Of a DNA stretch of 64,000 nt, positions 42,139 through 52,387 are shown piece by piece (position 1 is the stretch's first letter; each line of letters opens with the position of its first letter). Under the pieces are notes generated by a model. It was not told where the DNA came from, searched no databases, and was given only the letters and a program-made list of their open reading frames with translations. This DNA is from Gari tellinella (lineage: Eukaryota; Mollusca; Bivalvia; Cardiida; Psammobiidae), in the NCBI GenBank assembly GCA_922989275.2, contig OV277862.1:40573786-40637785 (forward strand). The letters run 5' to 3'. The position numbers and the translations under genes are program-made.

Positions 42139-42244
42139 CGATATATACTTTTGTGTTTTCAAGGTGGTTATAGTTAAATAAAGCAAGATGACAGTAAAGC
42201 AGAAAGCTTGACAGTAAAGCAGAAAGCTTTACTTTCATCTTCCT
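42139..42244. repeat. beta-type core with a tandem duplication
   Basis: AAAGCAAGATGACAGTAAAG..CAGAAAGCTTGACAGTAAAGC repeats GACAGTAAAGCAGAAAGCTT twice before the inverse arm CTTTCATCTTCCTTTAA. Confidence 0.6.
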
Positions 42245-42460
42245 TTAACCCTATACTACAAAGATATGCCTTTTTAACCATTTAATTAATGTTTCCACTT
42301 CAGAAATTGGTTCCATTCTATAAAGTAATGAATAGAGGTAACTATTTCAAACATCCTAGCATATAGTAGCTTAAAGCAGGTTGAAAGTAAAGCAGAATGT
42401 GCCTTGACCTGCTTAAGTGGACAACACAATAAAGAAATCTGCTATGTGGTAAAGGGATAA
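42245..42460 (-). mobile_element. family A MITE, core right half lost
   Basis: TTAACCCTATACTACAAAGA to GCTATGTGGTAAAGGGATAA; AATGTGCCTTGACCTGCTTA marks the deletion. Confidence 0.78.
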
Positions 42461-42647
42461 GCTGCAACCTGTATTTTGATATGCAGCGAATCTTCTATCT
42501 ATTAGGATAGGGTAGAGGCATCCTAAGACACTCCAATTAAGGATCAAAACTGTTTACTTTGGTTCCTGGTAAAAGAGCACTGAAAGGATTATAAACAAGA
42601 CTGAAAGTCAAGCAGCAATCAAAAGAAGATTTGGTGCAGCTTTTAAT

Positions 42648-42795
42648 GTGACAGGTAACATAATTATTAATGCAGGACAAAAGTAAAGCAGAAAGCTACA
42701 ATTAAAGGAGCTTTCTGCTTTACTGTTGTCCTGCATATAAATAATTATGTTGATGACATTTTGAAGAATTGCAGCTTAAGACATGTTTGATTGTA
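42648..42795. mobile_element. family K-like MITE
   Basis: Long palindrome AACATAATTATTAATGCAGG..AAAAGTAAAGCAGAAAGCT and inverse ending ATAAATAATTATGTT, about 100 bp in all; right end ACATGTTTGATTGTA. Confidence 0.65.
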
Positions 42796-42998
42796 TCTAA
42801 ATATCCACTTCTAAGCCATTAGTCTACCTAGAACAAACACATAAAAGAGTATTAGCCCAGCACACTAAAATAGAATGCATTCGAGGAGGGTTTCTTCATG
42901 GAAGGTGACAATATACTTCTAGATGGGGGTGACAAATATTTGATGTTGTACACCAAACAAATCAATACCAAGTTTTCTTATGTATAAAGTATGTACAG

Positions 42999-43258
42999 TT
43001 AACCCTTTCCCACATAGAAGCGCCTTTTAGCGCATTCGTTTGATTTATTCCTCCACTAAAGAAAATAGTTCCAATTTATACAGTCAATTAAGCATGTGTA
43101 TAATAATAAATATTTTCTATATTCTACCAGATGGTAGCTTAAAGCAGGTTGAAAGTAAAGCAGAATACGCCTTCAGGCGTATTCTGCTTTACTTTTAACC
43201 TGTTTTAAGTGGTCGTCTATCTTCAATAATAGAAACGGGCTATGGGGGAAAGGGTTAA
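42999..43258 (-). mobile_element. family A MITE, intact
   Basis: TTAACCCTTTCCCACATAGA to TATGGGGGAAAGGGTTAA; core perfect (ACGCCTTCAGGCGT). Confidence 0.92.
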
Positions 43259-43259
43259 A

Positions 43260-43735
43260 CCTCTGTATTAAATTGTGTTTAAGGAAGGTCGCTGCTTAAA
43301 GCAAAGTGACAGTAAAACAGAAAGCTCCTTAAGGGGCATTTTTGTTTACTTTCACCTTGCTTTAAGCTATCATCTGTGTTTCAATTGAATTATTTCAACT
43401 GAGCGTGGCTTGATTGAACAATTCAATTAGCCTTCTTTTTTGTGGTCATAACAGAACAGCAATTTCTTTGCTGCATCCATCAGGTTAATTGTCCAACCAC
43501 TAAATTGTGTTAATTATTGGGTAATTCAGGCACGTTGCTGCTAATAAGCAAGGTGACAGTAAAACAGAAAGCTCCTTAAGATTTTTAATGTTTTCTTACA
43601 CATTGCTTTAAGCTATCATCTGTCTTTCAATTGAATTATTTGGACTGAGCGTGGCTTGATTGAACAATTCAATTAGCCTTCTGTTTGGTGGTCATAACAG
43701 AACAGCAATTTCTTTGCTGCATCCATCAGGTTAAT
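43260..43735. repeat. tandem duplication (246-bp period) of a family E-like element
   Basis: TCAATTGAATTATTT occurs at 43381 and 43627, and CAGAACAGCAATTTCTTTGC at 43452 and 43698. Each unit holds a beta/E-type core (AAGTGACAGTAAAACAGAAA then CTTTAAGCTATCATCTGT). The second core is more decayed. Confidence 0.82.
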
Positions 43736-43783
43736 TGACCAAGCCCTGAGTCAAAGCATTGGATCATTCTCCTCTGCCTCAAC

Positions 43784-44017
43784 ATATTACCCCATAAATA
43801 TGCTTTCATTTATTCTTCCTCTGAAGAAAAGAGATCAGAGTTATACAGGTATGAATATGTTTTATAAGAAATATGTTTTATTTTCTACCAGATGATAGCT
43901 TAAAGCAAGCTGAAAGTAAAGCAGAATGCACCTTAAGGCGCATTCTGCTTTACTTTCAACCTGCTTATAAGGGTCACCTTTCTTCAAAACTAGAAACAGT
44001 CTGTGGTAATGGGTTAA
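43784..44017 (-). mobile_element. family A MITE chained to family C
   Basis: ATTACCCCATAAATATGC to TGTGGTAATGGGTTAA; the right TTAA is also the left TTAA of family C copy 3. Confidence 0.85.
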
Positions 44018-44227
44018 CCCTTAGCCTGCCAGTCACGACTATAGCTCCATATGCAAACAGCTTGGATCCGGATGAGACGCCGAGTAACTCGGCGTCTCAT
44101 CCGGATCCAAGCTGTTTGACACTCGGACAACATTTTCAGCAATTTTGAGCAACTTTGAAGCACTTTGAAACTTGAAGCAGACGAGAAATATAGCAGACGA
44201 CAATTTATTTGGCGGGCTAAGGGTTAA
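44014..44227 (-). mobile_element. family C MITE, copy 3 (214 bp)
   Basis: TTAACCCTTAGCCTGCCAGT to TTTGGCGGGCTAAGGGTTAA. Read base by base it appears identical to the copy at 52123-52336. Confidence 0.96.
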
Positions 44228-44379
44228 GGCATATTCCGCTTGCTTTAGGTGACCATCTATTAGGATATACAATATATTTCTTATCGTACATATTTATGAC
44301 TATATCAACTGGAACCACTTTCTTCACTAGAGAATTCAATAATGCCATAAATGGCATTGTTTATGAGGTAAAGGATTAA
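44224..44379 (+). mobile_element. family A right half chained to family C
   Basis: TTAAGGCATATTCCGCTTGC through TTTATGACTATATCAACTGG to GAGGTAAAGGATTAA; no left half. Confidence 0.65.
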
Positions 44380-44639
44380 GAATACATTGTGCATGAGCAT
44401 GGCAGTACATGCAAGGTAACCCTTAGCTGATCTTTACTGGGAATAAATTAACTTTGAAACTCAGAAGCTGCCTTTCTTAATGATCAGAGAAACAGGTAAT
44501 ACTATAAAGTATTCTAGCGAGGTGAATTACAAGTTAATTACACAATGAATAATACATAACAAACAGTTTCCTATATGTCTCACCCAGAACATAACGTCAT
44601 TGCACACAATATCATATCCTCTCTCGTCCTTCAAAACTA

Positions 44640-44844
44640 CAGTAGAACCTGTCTATAACGGCCACTAAATTATGTTAATTATTTTTTGTTTTTGACAGGT
44701 GACTGCTTAAAGCAAGGTGACAGTTAAACAGAAAGCTCCTTTAGGAGCTTTCTGTTTCACTGTCACCTTGCTTTAAGCTGTCACCTGTCTTTTATACATC
44801 TAATTAGCATTTATTTTAGTGGTCGTTATAGAGAGGTTTTACTG
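44640..44844. mobile_element. family E MITE, intact
   Basis: TA, CAGTAGAACCTGTCTATAAC to TAGAGAGGTTTTACTG, TA; core AAGCTCCTTTAGGAGCTTT perfect. Confidence 0.9.
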
Positions 44845-44978
44845 TACTTACATTATATGTATTTACCCATTTACATTATAGCATGTTTCTAGTTGGGAAA
44901 ACCAATTTCTTTCTCAGTCAATAATAATTGCACCTTGTAATCATTACTCTAGCGGTGTTTGGTTGGAGCATTGCTAAT

Positions 44979-45032
44979 TAAGGCACATTCTGCTTTACTT
45001 TCAACCTGCTTTAAGTGCATGGTCACTTGCCT
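44979..45032 (-). mobile_element. family A half-core fragment
   Basis: AAGGCACATTCTGCTTTACT..TTCAACCTGCTTTAAGTG then GTCACTTGCC. Confidence 0.6.
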
Positions 45033-45037
45033 TTACA

Positions 45038-45102
45038 AACAGTTTGAATTTAGATCAGATGTCAAGTTATTCAGAATCTGAACAGGATCAAAACCCTTTG
45101 TC
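45038..45102. repeat. alpha-type core, diverged
   Basis: CAAACAGTTTGAATTTAGAT..CAGATG and ATCTGAACAGGATCAAAACC. Confidence 0.5.
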
Positions 45103-45410
45103 ACTCAGGTCTGAAAACATTTGGATTTGTCTATTTGGTTTTAATTAACATTTCCTTCTGCTAACTTTAGGCTAATTCGGGCGTCCGATTGGGTGCAGAC
45201 AGGGAAACGGAAACATTGGAACCCAAGGGATGTCCTACTCCTTTTAGATAGAGACTTCTGGGTTCTTTTGCATGACCAGGGTATATATAGAACTGATACA
45301 ATTATTACCAGCTCTGTTTAAAGCTTCATCAGAAGAAATTAGTTAAATAGGAGATCAAATTCATGACCCAAGGATTGGTAGTCTAACACATTCCCACAAG
45401 ATCATGATGG

Positions 45411-45701
45411 TCTGTGGGTGCAAACAGGGGCCTCCGTGGCCTAGTGGTATAGTCACTGTGACTTACATCACTAAGCTCCTCACCGCTGGTTGTTCGGATT
45501 TTTCATGTGGTGAAGCCTTCCAGCTGGCTTGCGGAAGGTCGGTGGTTCTACCCAGTTGCCGATTTGTGCCTGAATCAGTGCATAAAGGGCTTCTGGGGTC
45601 TTCCTCCACCTATGATTAGCTGGACGTCGCGATATGACTGAAATACTGTTGAAAGCGACGTAAAATCAAAACAAATCAAATCAAATCTGTGGGTGCAAAC
45701 A
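45411..45701 (+). mobile_element. Meta-type tRNA-derived SINE with a 16-bp target duplication
   Basis: The SINE body is 45427-45685. Its head has the Pol III A-box-like word TGGCCTAGTGGTATAGTC and a B-box-like GGTGGTTCTACCC about 110 bp further on. The tail domain CTGGGGTCTTCCTCCACC..GCGACGTAAAATCAAAAC is the Meta-SINE core known from bivalves. The 3' end is (AAATC)n-like. TCTGTGGGTGCAAACA is repeated exactly at 45411-45426 and 45686-45701. The internal open frame is fortuitous. Confidence 0.88.
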
Positions 45702-45921
45702 TAGCTGAGAATTTAGTAAGGTGAACTATTATTTTTTATATAAAATAGAATTTATTTTGCACAGACACTATTTGTTTAGCATTCAAAGGTTATATAGACT
45801 AAAATAATGCCAAAGAATAAATGGTAATTATTACTGGTAGAAGTATTCTATAAAACCAGTTCCATTAATTGTTTACCCACTTCACTGCTGGGATATATCC
45901 CATCCTATACATAAAATTACT

Positions 45922-46113
45922 CAGGGCTCCAGATAAGAGGGAGTAAACTGAACAAAACCAACATTTTCTCACTTATTCCTGCACCAATCCTATGGTGTTA
46001 CTACTCATTAGAATTGTCTCAAAGAGACAATTCTAATGAGTAGTAACACCATAGGGTTTAAAGCAGAAAAAAAGATTTTAATTTTTGAAATACTCTCCTT
46101 ATCTTGAGCCCTG
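45922..46113 (+). mobile_element. family D MITE with a perfect 6-bp target duplication
   Basis: CAGGGCTCCAGATAAGAG to TATCTTGAGCCCTG, flanked both sides by ATTACT. Gamma core perfect (AATTGTCTCAAAGAGACAATT). Confidence 0.92.
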
Positions 46114-46167
46114 ATTACTGTTTGCTTTTATTTCTCAAATTCAAATTTCAGGCACATGACAGATTAC

Positions 46168-46222
46168 TAACAGTTTGGATCCAGGTATTTACTTGGCATC
46201 TGATCCAGATCCCAACTGTTTA
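46168..46222. repeat. alpha-type core, short
   Basis: AACAGTTTGGATCCAGGTAT to ATCTGATCCAGATCCCAACT. Confidence 0.6.
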
Positions 46223-46296
46223 CAAATACAAGTGCACTGTGGGTAAGGCAGTGAAGAAGTTGTTATCTGTGAAGTAGTTATACCAGAGCTGGGCTA

Positions 46297-46507
46297 TTAA
46301 CCCTTATCCTGCGGTGATGCCGTCTGCTGCCAAATTATCGTCTGCAAAGTTTGTTAAATTTAGATTGATACATTTTTAAAGTAAAGAAACCTAAAGAAGA
46401 GTGTCAAACAGTTTGGATCCAGATCAGACGCCGCATTACGCGGCATCTGATCTGGATCTAAACTGTTTGTAAAAATCAATAGTCGCGACCAGCAGGCAAA
46501 GTGTTAA
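46297..46507 (+). mobile_element. family C-related MITE (subfamily)
   Basis: TTAACCCTTATCCTGCGGTG to GACCAGCAGGCAAAGTGTTAA; alpha core CAAACAGTTTGGATCCAGAT..CAGACGCCGCATTACGCGG, close to that of family H and unlike true family C. Confidence 0.82.
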
Positions 46508-46749
46508 TTAATTGTACATTGTCTGCCACTGTAACAGTATTTGATTGATAAAAGCTTTATGAAAGAAGACTCCTCAACTATTTTAGAATTATTAACTGAG
46601 AATGGTTGTATTAATTCTTAATAAAATGGCTTCGGTGTCCCTGATTTTAGTATTTATAAGTTTGGCAGCTAAGCTGAATGGAATCGTGTTATTTGGATCA
46701 GCCATAAATGTGTTATTTGGATCAGGCATGAACCCCTATACTATCTCAA

Positions 46750-46959
46750 GGGGGCCAACTAGGTATTACGATGAAATGTTTGTCTACGACAACCTATATG
46801 GGTATTATAACAAATTTGTATTGCTACGAAGGCAATTTTGTTGTCGTAGACAAACATTTCTCACTATATACACTGACTTCGTAGCTATACAAATCTCTTA
46901 TAATACCCATATAGGTTGTCGTAGACAAACATTTCATCGCAATACCTAGTTAGCCCCCC
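46750..46959. mobile_element. foldback element, about 81-bp arms, with a third arm copy in the loop
   Basis: GGGGGCCAACTAGGTATTAC with TGTTTGTCTACGACAACC at left (46750-46830); the inverse at right (46878-46959). A further TTGTCGTAGACAAACATTTC lies in the loop at 46840-46860. It accounts for most of the 115-codon plus-strand frame at 46602-46949. Confidence 0.85.
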
Positions 46960-47640
46960 GTGTATCTAGTGCCCAAAGTAAAATGGTTATTTGCTAGCAG
47001 TTTGGACTATTTGACACTCATTACGCTATTACTTTAGTTAATTTACCTAAAACTTAAATTTGAGAAATGAAATCAAGACCACCCAGTCCAATGAAATATC
47101 TCATTTCTAAATTTGTAAACACTATATATATGGCTCTGGCATAAAGATGTCAAGTAAATGTAAGAGTCACGAGGGCATAACCACTGACAACACTTCTGGG
47201 GTTTGGTGTATTCTCTAGGAAAAGTATTTTTATTAAAACAGTTGTGTTGTTTACAGTCATTGAGATGAGGGTAAAAACCTAAAGGCATCGTGATCTAATT
47301 ATTCCCAATCTAACTGTGATCTAATACATGATAATGCACAGCTACAACTTGTTATTGCATGATGCACTGTCTTGGTAAAGAAGGACATGCAATTCAGCTG
47401 ACAGTGAAATATTTATTACATTTTAACCAAGAGAAATTTGCTGTAAGATAACAGCAGACATTTCTCTTGTACTTTTCATTTGATTAAAGTTTCTTCTGGA
47501 AAATATCCTACCTGAAACTGAGAAAATTAGAAGTCTATGTATCAACACAAACAACTTTTACTTTATTTTTTGTCGAGGAGAAAAACGCAAAACATGTGGT
47601 AGGCATCCATTAACAAGTAAAAGATTTTTTTATATTGTGG
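46960..47640. other. unassigned flank
   Basis: No gene or repeat recognised. Confidence 0.35.
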
Positions 47641-47950
47641 CAGTTAAATGCAGCTAAAAGTAAAGCAGATAGCTCCTCAGTCTTGTCAAAAATGATACAG
47701 TAAAACCTCTCTATAACGACCACTAAAACGAAGGCTAATTTATTGTATAAAAGACAGGTGACAGCTTAAAGCAAGGTGACAGTGAAACAGAAAGCTCCTA
47801 TAGGAGCTTTCTGTTTTACTGTCACCTTGCTTTAAGCAGTCATCTGTCGTAAACATATAATATTTAACACAATTTGGTGGCCGTAATAGAGAGGTTTTAC
47901 TGTACATATATAGGTAATTTTAATGGTCGCTTAATACAGGTTTAACTGTA
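47641..47950. mobile_element. family K MITE split by family E
   Basis: The left piece CAGTTAAATGCAGCTAAAAG..CAGATAGCTCC and the right piece GGTCGCTTAATACAGG..TTTAACTGTA lie on either side of the family E copy, which brought its own TA. Confidence 0.6.
47698..47902. mobile_element. family E MITE nested in K
   Basis: TA, CAGTAAAACCTCTCTATAAC to TAGAGAGGTTTTACTG, TA; perfect core AAGCTCCTATAGGAGCTTT. Confidence 0.9.
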
Positions 47951-48754
47951 TATATTGGAATTATTGCTGTGCAACCAAGTTGAAGTGCTTCAGTGAGTAT
48001 ACAGGTAGTCACATTATAAATGATAAGGGTTTGGTGGTCCTTAGACCTAAAGGAGAAACTGGTATACCCACTCTTGTCTAGAGGTCTGTGATACACCTGT
48101 TAACAAATAAATCAGCTGTTTATTTGTTTATTAATCCTATCCTACCGTTACATTGTGTACTGTGAACTGTGCCATCTGCACTAAATTTACCAAATTTTCA
48201 GAAACCTAAACCTGACCTCATCTGGATCCAAACTGTTTGCAAATGCAGGTTTTATTGCCAATGGCTGGAGATGGATTATTTATTTTTGATTACTTGAAAA
48301 ACTGGTATATTGCACTGGTGTGGTTGTGGAGAAACGCGCTATAGCAGTCATCTTTCTTAACTGAACCCCCTCCCCCTTTCTGTTTTCTTTCATCTTTCTT
48401 TGTGCTGTAATAATATTCCTGCTGAAAGTAGTTCAGTACAAGTCATGAAAGAAATGGTGAAAAACATAACAGCAAATAGTTTTCCCTTTTTTAAAAGGAC
48501 ATGTGCAGTTGTCACCATTCCTTACAATGAAAAATTCACCAGATTTAAATATCTTATTTTTATTAAGTATTTCCTCAGTGGGTGCATTCAATATATTGAG
48601 GCAGAAATGGGTTAGTATTTAAAGAGGGGTAGACAAAACTAGACATATAATTAGTTTTACAAAATAATTCTCAATCCTCATATTCCCTGCCAGCAGCTTA
48701 GCAATTCTGTAAAGCAATTTGCCCTTATCCAGTATGTCTCTCAACCAGACTTGG
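47951..48754. other. unassigned flank with a half alpha core
   Basis: CTCATCTGGATCCAAACTGTTTGC (broken as CTCATCTGGATCC / AAACTGTTTGC) at 48217-48240 is one arm only. No gene recognised; the 71-codon frame at 48400-48615 has no support. Confidence 0.4.
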
Positions 48755-48951
48755 CAGGGCTCCACATAAGGGGAGTATTTCAAAATCTAAAATATTTATT
48801 TCTGCATTTAACCCTATGGTGTTACTACTCATTAGAATCGTCTCGAAGAGACGATTCTAATGAGTAGTAACACCACAGGGTTTGGTGCTGAAATGAGTGA
48901 GAAAATGTTGGATTTGTTCAGTTTACCCGCTCTGTATTATCTGGAGCCCTG
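48755..48951 (-). mobile_element. family D MITE
   Basis: CAGGGCTCCACATAAGG to TATCTGGAGCCCTG; gamma core perfect. Confidence 0.88.
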
Positions 48952-49176
48952 CTGGATATTCCTTCACAGTTTGTCTTCTCATCCACTACAGTTTGTCACT
49001 GCAACTTCATTCTACCTAGATTCTGCACAGTTAATAATGCACAAGATACTGCACAAAATTTCAGTGTTTTTTGGGTTTTTTAAATTGGTTAGTTGGAATA
49101 TGAAACGTTTCTAGGGATACAATGGTGTCATAATTGTAGCAGATAGCATGTTTCGGTGTTGGAGAAGAGTTGATGC

Positions 49177-49399
49177 TTAACCCTTAAACTGCTGGCTTTC
49201 CAAATGGATATATGAATCTCTAAATAATTACCAATTTATTTATATTGACTCCAAAGAGATTTGTTTCCAAATTAATCAAAAGTATAACAAAATAATGCAA
49301 ACCCTGATCAGAAGGCTCCTTAATGAGTCCTCTGATCTTGGTCTACACTGTTTACAAATGAAGTATAATTATACTGGGATCCAGCAGTATAAGGATTAA
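49177..49399 (+). mobile_element. family L MITE, intact
   Basis: Family L: TTAACCCTTAAACTGCTGGC to CCAGCAGTATAAGGATTAA. Alpha core around GGCTCCTTAATGAGTCC; the left arm of the core is weakened. Confidence 0.82.
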
Positions 49400-49579
49400 T
49401 GTGTCTAGGTTTTGCATTATTAAACTCAGCATCCTTAAAAATTATATTCAGAACTAATTAACTGTGGCCACAAATTGTCTCACTTTCCTTCTAGCACTAA
49501 TCCATATCAACTATCAGACTGCAAGGAAAAGGTATTGTACAATCTTGGTGAACAGGTCTGGATCCTGATCAGATGCAAG

Positions 49580-50352
49580 TTAATACCCTTTTCTTCCCTG
49601 AAAATTCAAATGAAGAATTCCAGTTTCCAATTTAATCTAGTTCATTATTTACTACAAATGTATGGTTTGGTAAATGTATTGCTCTTCTCAAAAAAGTGTG
49701 TTAAATGTGCATTTAATGCAGCGGTATTGGCACTGTATTTAGTGAATTTATTTTCTCACCAAGTGCATTAAAGTGAATTAAATTTATTAAAAAAGTGAAT
49801 TTTTGTGCATTAATTCACTTTTACACTGCAAAAAATATGCTTTTTTATAATAAGTACATTTAAAGTGTACTTTTTCTGCACTAAAAGTGCATTAAAGTGA
49901 ATTTTTTATTAGGAAGTGTATTTTTTCTGCACTAAAAGCGTTTTGTTCTTTTAATAAATGCACTTTCAAAAAAAAAAAAATGCACTTTTGCTACAAAAAG
50001 ATGCAGAAAAAATGCACTTTCATTTTGAAAAGATGCAGAAAAAATACACTTTTGCAGGAATAATGCACTTCTCATTTTAAAAGATGCAGAAAAAATACAC
50101 TTATTTGTAAAAGTGCAGAAAAAATACACTTTTTATAAAAAATGCAGGAAAAATGCGCATTTAAAGTGTACTTTGGTAAAAAGTGAATTTTTTTTTCGAG
50201 AAGGGTGACAATTTAACAGTACAGACCATGATCAGAGAGCTCCATTAGGAGCCCTACTGATCTGGGTCCTCTCTATCTGCATAGGACAAGTGTACTCTTC
50301 ACAGGTACACTGTTTGTAAAGGAGGTATATATGCATGGCTAAGTTCCAAAGG
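49580..50352 (-). mobile_element. family J MITE split by a 524-bp insertion
   Basis: Left part 49580-49680 (TTCTTCCCTGAAAATTCAAA..AATCTAGTTCATT) and right part 50206-50352 (AACAGTACAGACCATGATCA..AGGACAAGTGTACTCTTCAC..) make one copy. The alpha core is in the right part. Confidence 0.78.
49682..50205. mobile_element. foldback element made of AAGTGCATT / AATGCACTT words
   Basis: CTCTTCTCAAAAAAGTG at left and a matching inverse ending GAGAAGGG at right. Between them are about twenty occurrences of AAGTGNATT-type words in the left half and AATGCACTT-type words in the right half. A composite unit GATGCAGAAAAAATACACTT recurs four times on the right; its complement (AAGTGTACTTTTTCTGCAC) recurs on the left. 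The centre is an A-run near 49970. Almost free of G+C outside these words; not coding. Confidence 0.85.
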
Positions 50353-50434
50353 ACATACATTGTGTCTGATCAAGATCAATCTAATTTGTATGTCATATAT
50401 CTGTGAATATGGAGTAGAGGTCATTTTCAAAATT

Positions 50435-50587
50435 CAACCCCTTTCCCCATTAATAAATCTTTTTACACCTTTAAATTATTTCTCAAATGAAGAAGGTAGT
50501 TCAATTTTATACACAATCATGAATTTGTGTCAGAAGAAAAAGTTTCAATATTAAGGCGCATTCTGCATAACTTTCAACCTGTTTTAA
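50435..50587 (-). mobile_element. family A MITE, truncated, chained
   Basis: CAACCCCTTTCCCCATTAAT to AAGGCGCATTCTGCATAACT..GTTTTAA; its right border is the TTAA of the next copy. Confidence 0.72.
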
Positions 50588-50826
50588 CCCTTTACCACAT
50601 TAATATGCCTTTTTTATTCCTCCAAGAAGAAAATAGTTCCAATTTAAACAGTCATGAATGTGTATCATAAGAAATATTTTTCTTATTCTAGCAAATTGTA
50701 GCTTAAAGCAGGCTGAAAGTAAAGCAGAATGTGCCTTATGGCACATTCTGCTTTACTTTCAACCTACTTTAAGTGGTCATCGATCTATCTTCAGAACTAG
50801 AAACAGGCTATGAGGTAATGGGTTAA
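50584..50826 (-). mobile_element. family A MITE, intact
   Basis: TTAACCCTTTACCACATTAA to CTATGAGGTAATGGGTTAA; core perfect (GTGCCTTATGGCAC). Confidence 0.9.
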
Positions 50827-50851
50827 GCCATTTGTCCCCAGTGGATTCTTC

Positions 50852-50905
50852 CAACAAGATGATGAATTACATTGCATCTCATCTGTATCCAAACTGTTTG
50901 CAAAC
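50852..50905. repeat. alpha-type core, right arm
   Basis: GCATCTCATCTGTATCCAAA..CTGTTTGCAAAC with only a weak left arm. Confidence 0.45.
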
Positions 50906-51137
50906 AGTCATCAATGTACATGTATGTATACTATTAACATGATAATGAATGAATAATGAGGCTTCAGATTGCCTTAAATCAAGGCAGGCTGACCTGTTTA
51001 AAGGATTTACCTAAATAATCCATCACTTTCCTAATTAAACATGAATTAGAGGAAACAATTAACAAATCAAGGTGAATTTACTGTCCAATCAAGGCCACCA
51101 GAACAGAAACACATAAAGAGCTCATCTTTACTACTGT

Positions 51138-51336
51138 CAGCTCCAGATAAGGGGAGTATTTCAAAAACTAAAATCCTTATTTCTGCATTAAACACTATGG
51201 TGTCACTATTCTCATTAGAATCGTCTCTGCGAGGTGATTCCAATGAGATTAAACACTATGGTGTCACTACTTGGTAGTAAAACAAAAGGATTTGAAGTAG
51301 TTAGAAAATGCTGACTCCCGTTTATCTGGAGCGCTA
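51138..51336 (-). mobile_element. family D MITE, rearranged core
   Basis: CAGCTCCAGATAAGGG to TTTATCTGGAGCGCT. ATTAAACACTATGGTGTCAC occurs twice, before and after the hairpin, as if the hairpin had been re-copied. Confidence 0.78.
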
Positions 51337-51725
51337 AATAATGAAAGGTCATGCATTGCCTCAAAGGTTAAATACATGAGTCACTATGGCTCTTTAACGC
51401 TTTTTAAACAAAAGTATCATCCACCCCCAAAATTGTTGTAGTTCACGTGCATCCTTGCCAATGTAATATTTTAAATCTTTTTCAAATCCAAATTAAATCA
51501 AGGTCAGCTCAAGGTTGAATGATATGGATGAATTGGGAATGGTCTAAGGCAACAACTGCATAAGTATCCAGGTATTTTAGTGAGCAATTTTGATGCTAGA
51601 AGAAACATTTGGTTAGCCTTGTATGCAAAAACGTTTAGACGGATGGACTGACAGACAGGACAGTTTACTACTACTCCTCTTGCATCTGTAGATGCAACTG
51701 CTTATTATTTATATAACAATATAGT
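51337..51725. other. unassigned flank
   Basis: No gene recognised. A short stretch near 51640 (ACGGATGGACTGACAGACAGG) resembles the end of a family I or pearl-like element. Confidence 0.4.
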
Positions 51726-51731
51726 ATACAG

Positions 51732-51920
51732 CAGAGCTTCAGATAAAGGGAGTATTTAAAAAATTAAAATCTTTATTTCTGAATTAAACCCTATGGTGTT
51801 ACTACTCATTAGAATCGTCTCAAAGAGACGATTCTAATGAGTAGTAACACTATGGGATTTGGTGCTAAAATGAGTGCTAAAATATTTGTATTATTTTACA
51901 TTCTCTTATCTGGAGCCCTG
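51732..51920 (-). mobile_element. family D MITE with a perfect 6-bp target duplication
   Basis: CAGAGCTTCAGATAAAGG to CTTATCTGGAGCCCTG, flanked both sides by ATACAG; gamma core perfect. Confidence 0.92.
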
Positions 51921-52122
51921 ATACAGACAAGACTATTTCTGGATTTGTACATTAAGATGGCACTTATTCAGCATTCTATCAGTTAAATGGTGTCAATGAG
52001 GGACTTCATATATATTTTAAGCAAGACATCCTTCTCCAAAGTCATAATGTGAATTGAAGCAAGCAGGTCTCTTTCAAGCTGTTTAACCCTTACAATACTA
52101 AATTGTCAAACCAACTTTTGTA

Positions 52123-52336
52123 TTAACCCTTAGCCTGCCAGTCACGACTATAGCTCCATATGCAAACAGCTTGGATCCGGATGAGACGCCGAGTAACTCG
52201 GCGTCTCATCCGGATCCAAGCTGTTTGACACTCGGACAACATTTTCAGCAATTTTGAGCAACTTTGAAGCACTTTGAAACTTGAAGCAGACGAGAAATAT
52301 AGCAGACGACAATTTATTTGGCGGGCTAAGGGTTAA
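52123..52336 (-). mobile_element. family C MITE, copy 4 (214 bp)
   Basis: TTAACCCTTAGCCTGCCAGT to TTTGGCGGGCTAAGGGTTAA; no difference found from the copy at 44014-44227. Confidence 0.96.
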
Positions 52337-52387
52337 CAACAAGTAGATTGTGTCTATTGAGTGGTGTGTTCCAAGAATATGTATTAG

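Noticed and set aside
45427..45520. Functional tRNA gene
   Set aside because: The A-box-like and B-box-like words are about 110 bp apart and no cloverleaf forms; it is a SINE head.
45404..45619. 71-codon frame
   Set aside because: Lies in the SINE; internal to a Pol III-type element.
46602..46949. 115-codon frame with a signal-peptide-like start (MASVSLILVFISLAAKLNG)
   Set aside because: Most of it lies in the arms and loop of a foldback element; the hydrophobic start is short and unsupported.
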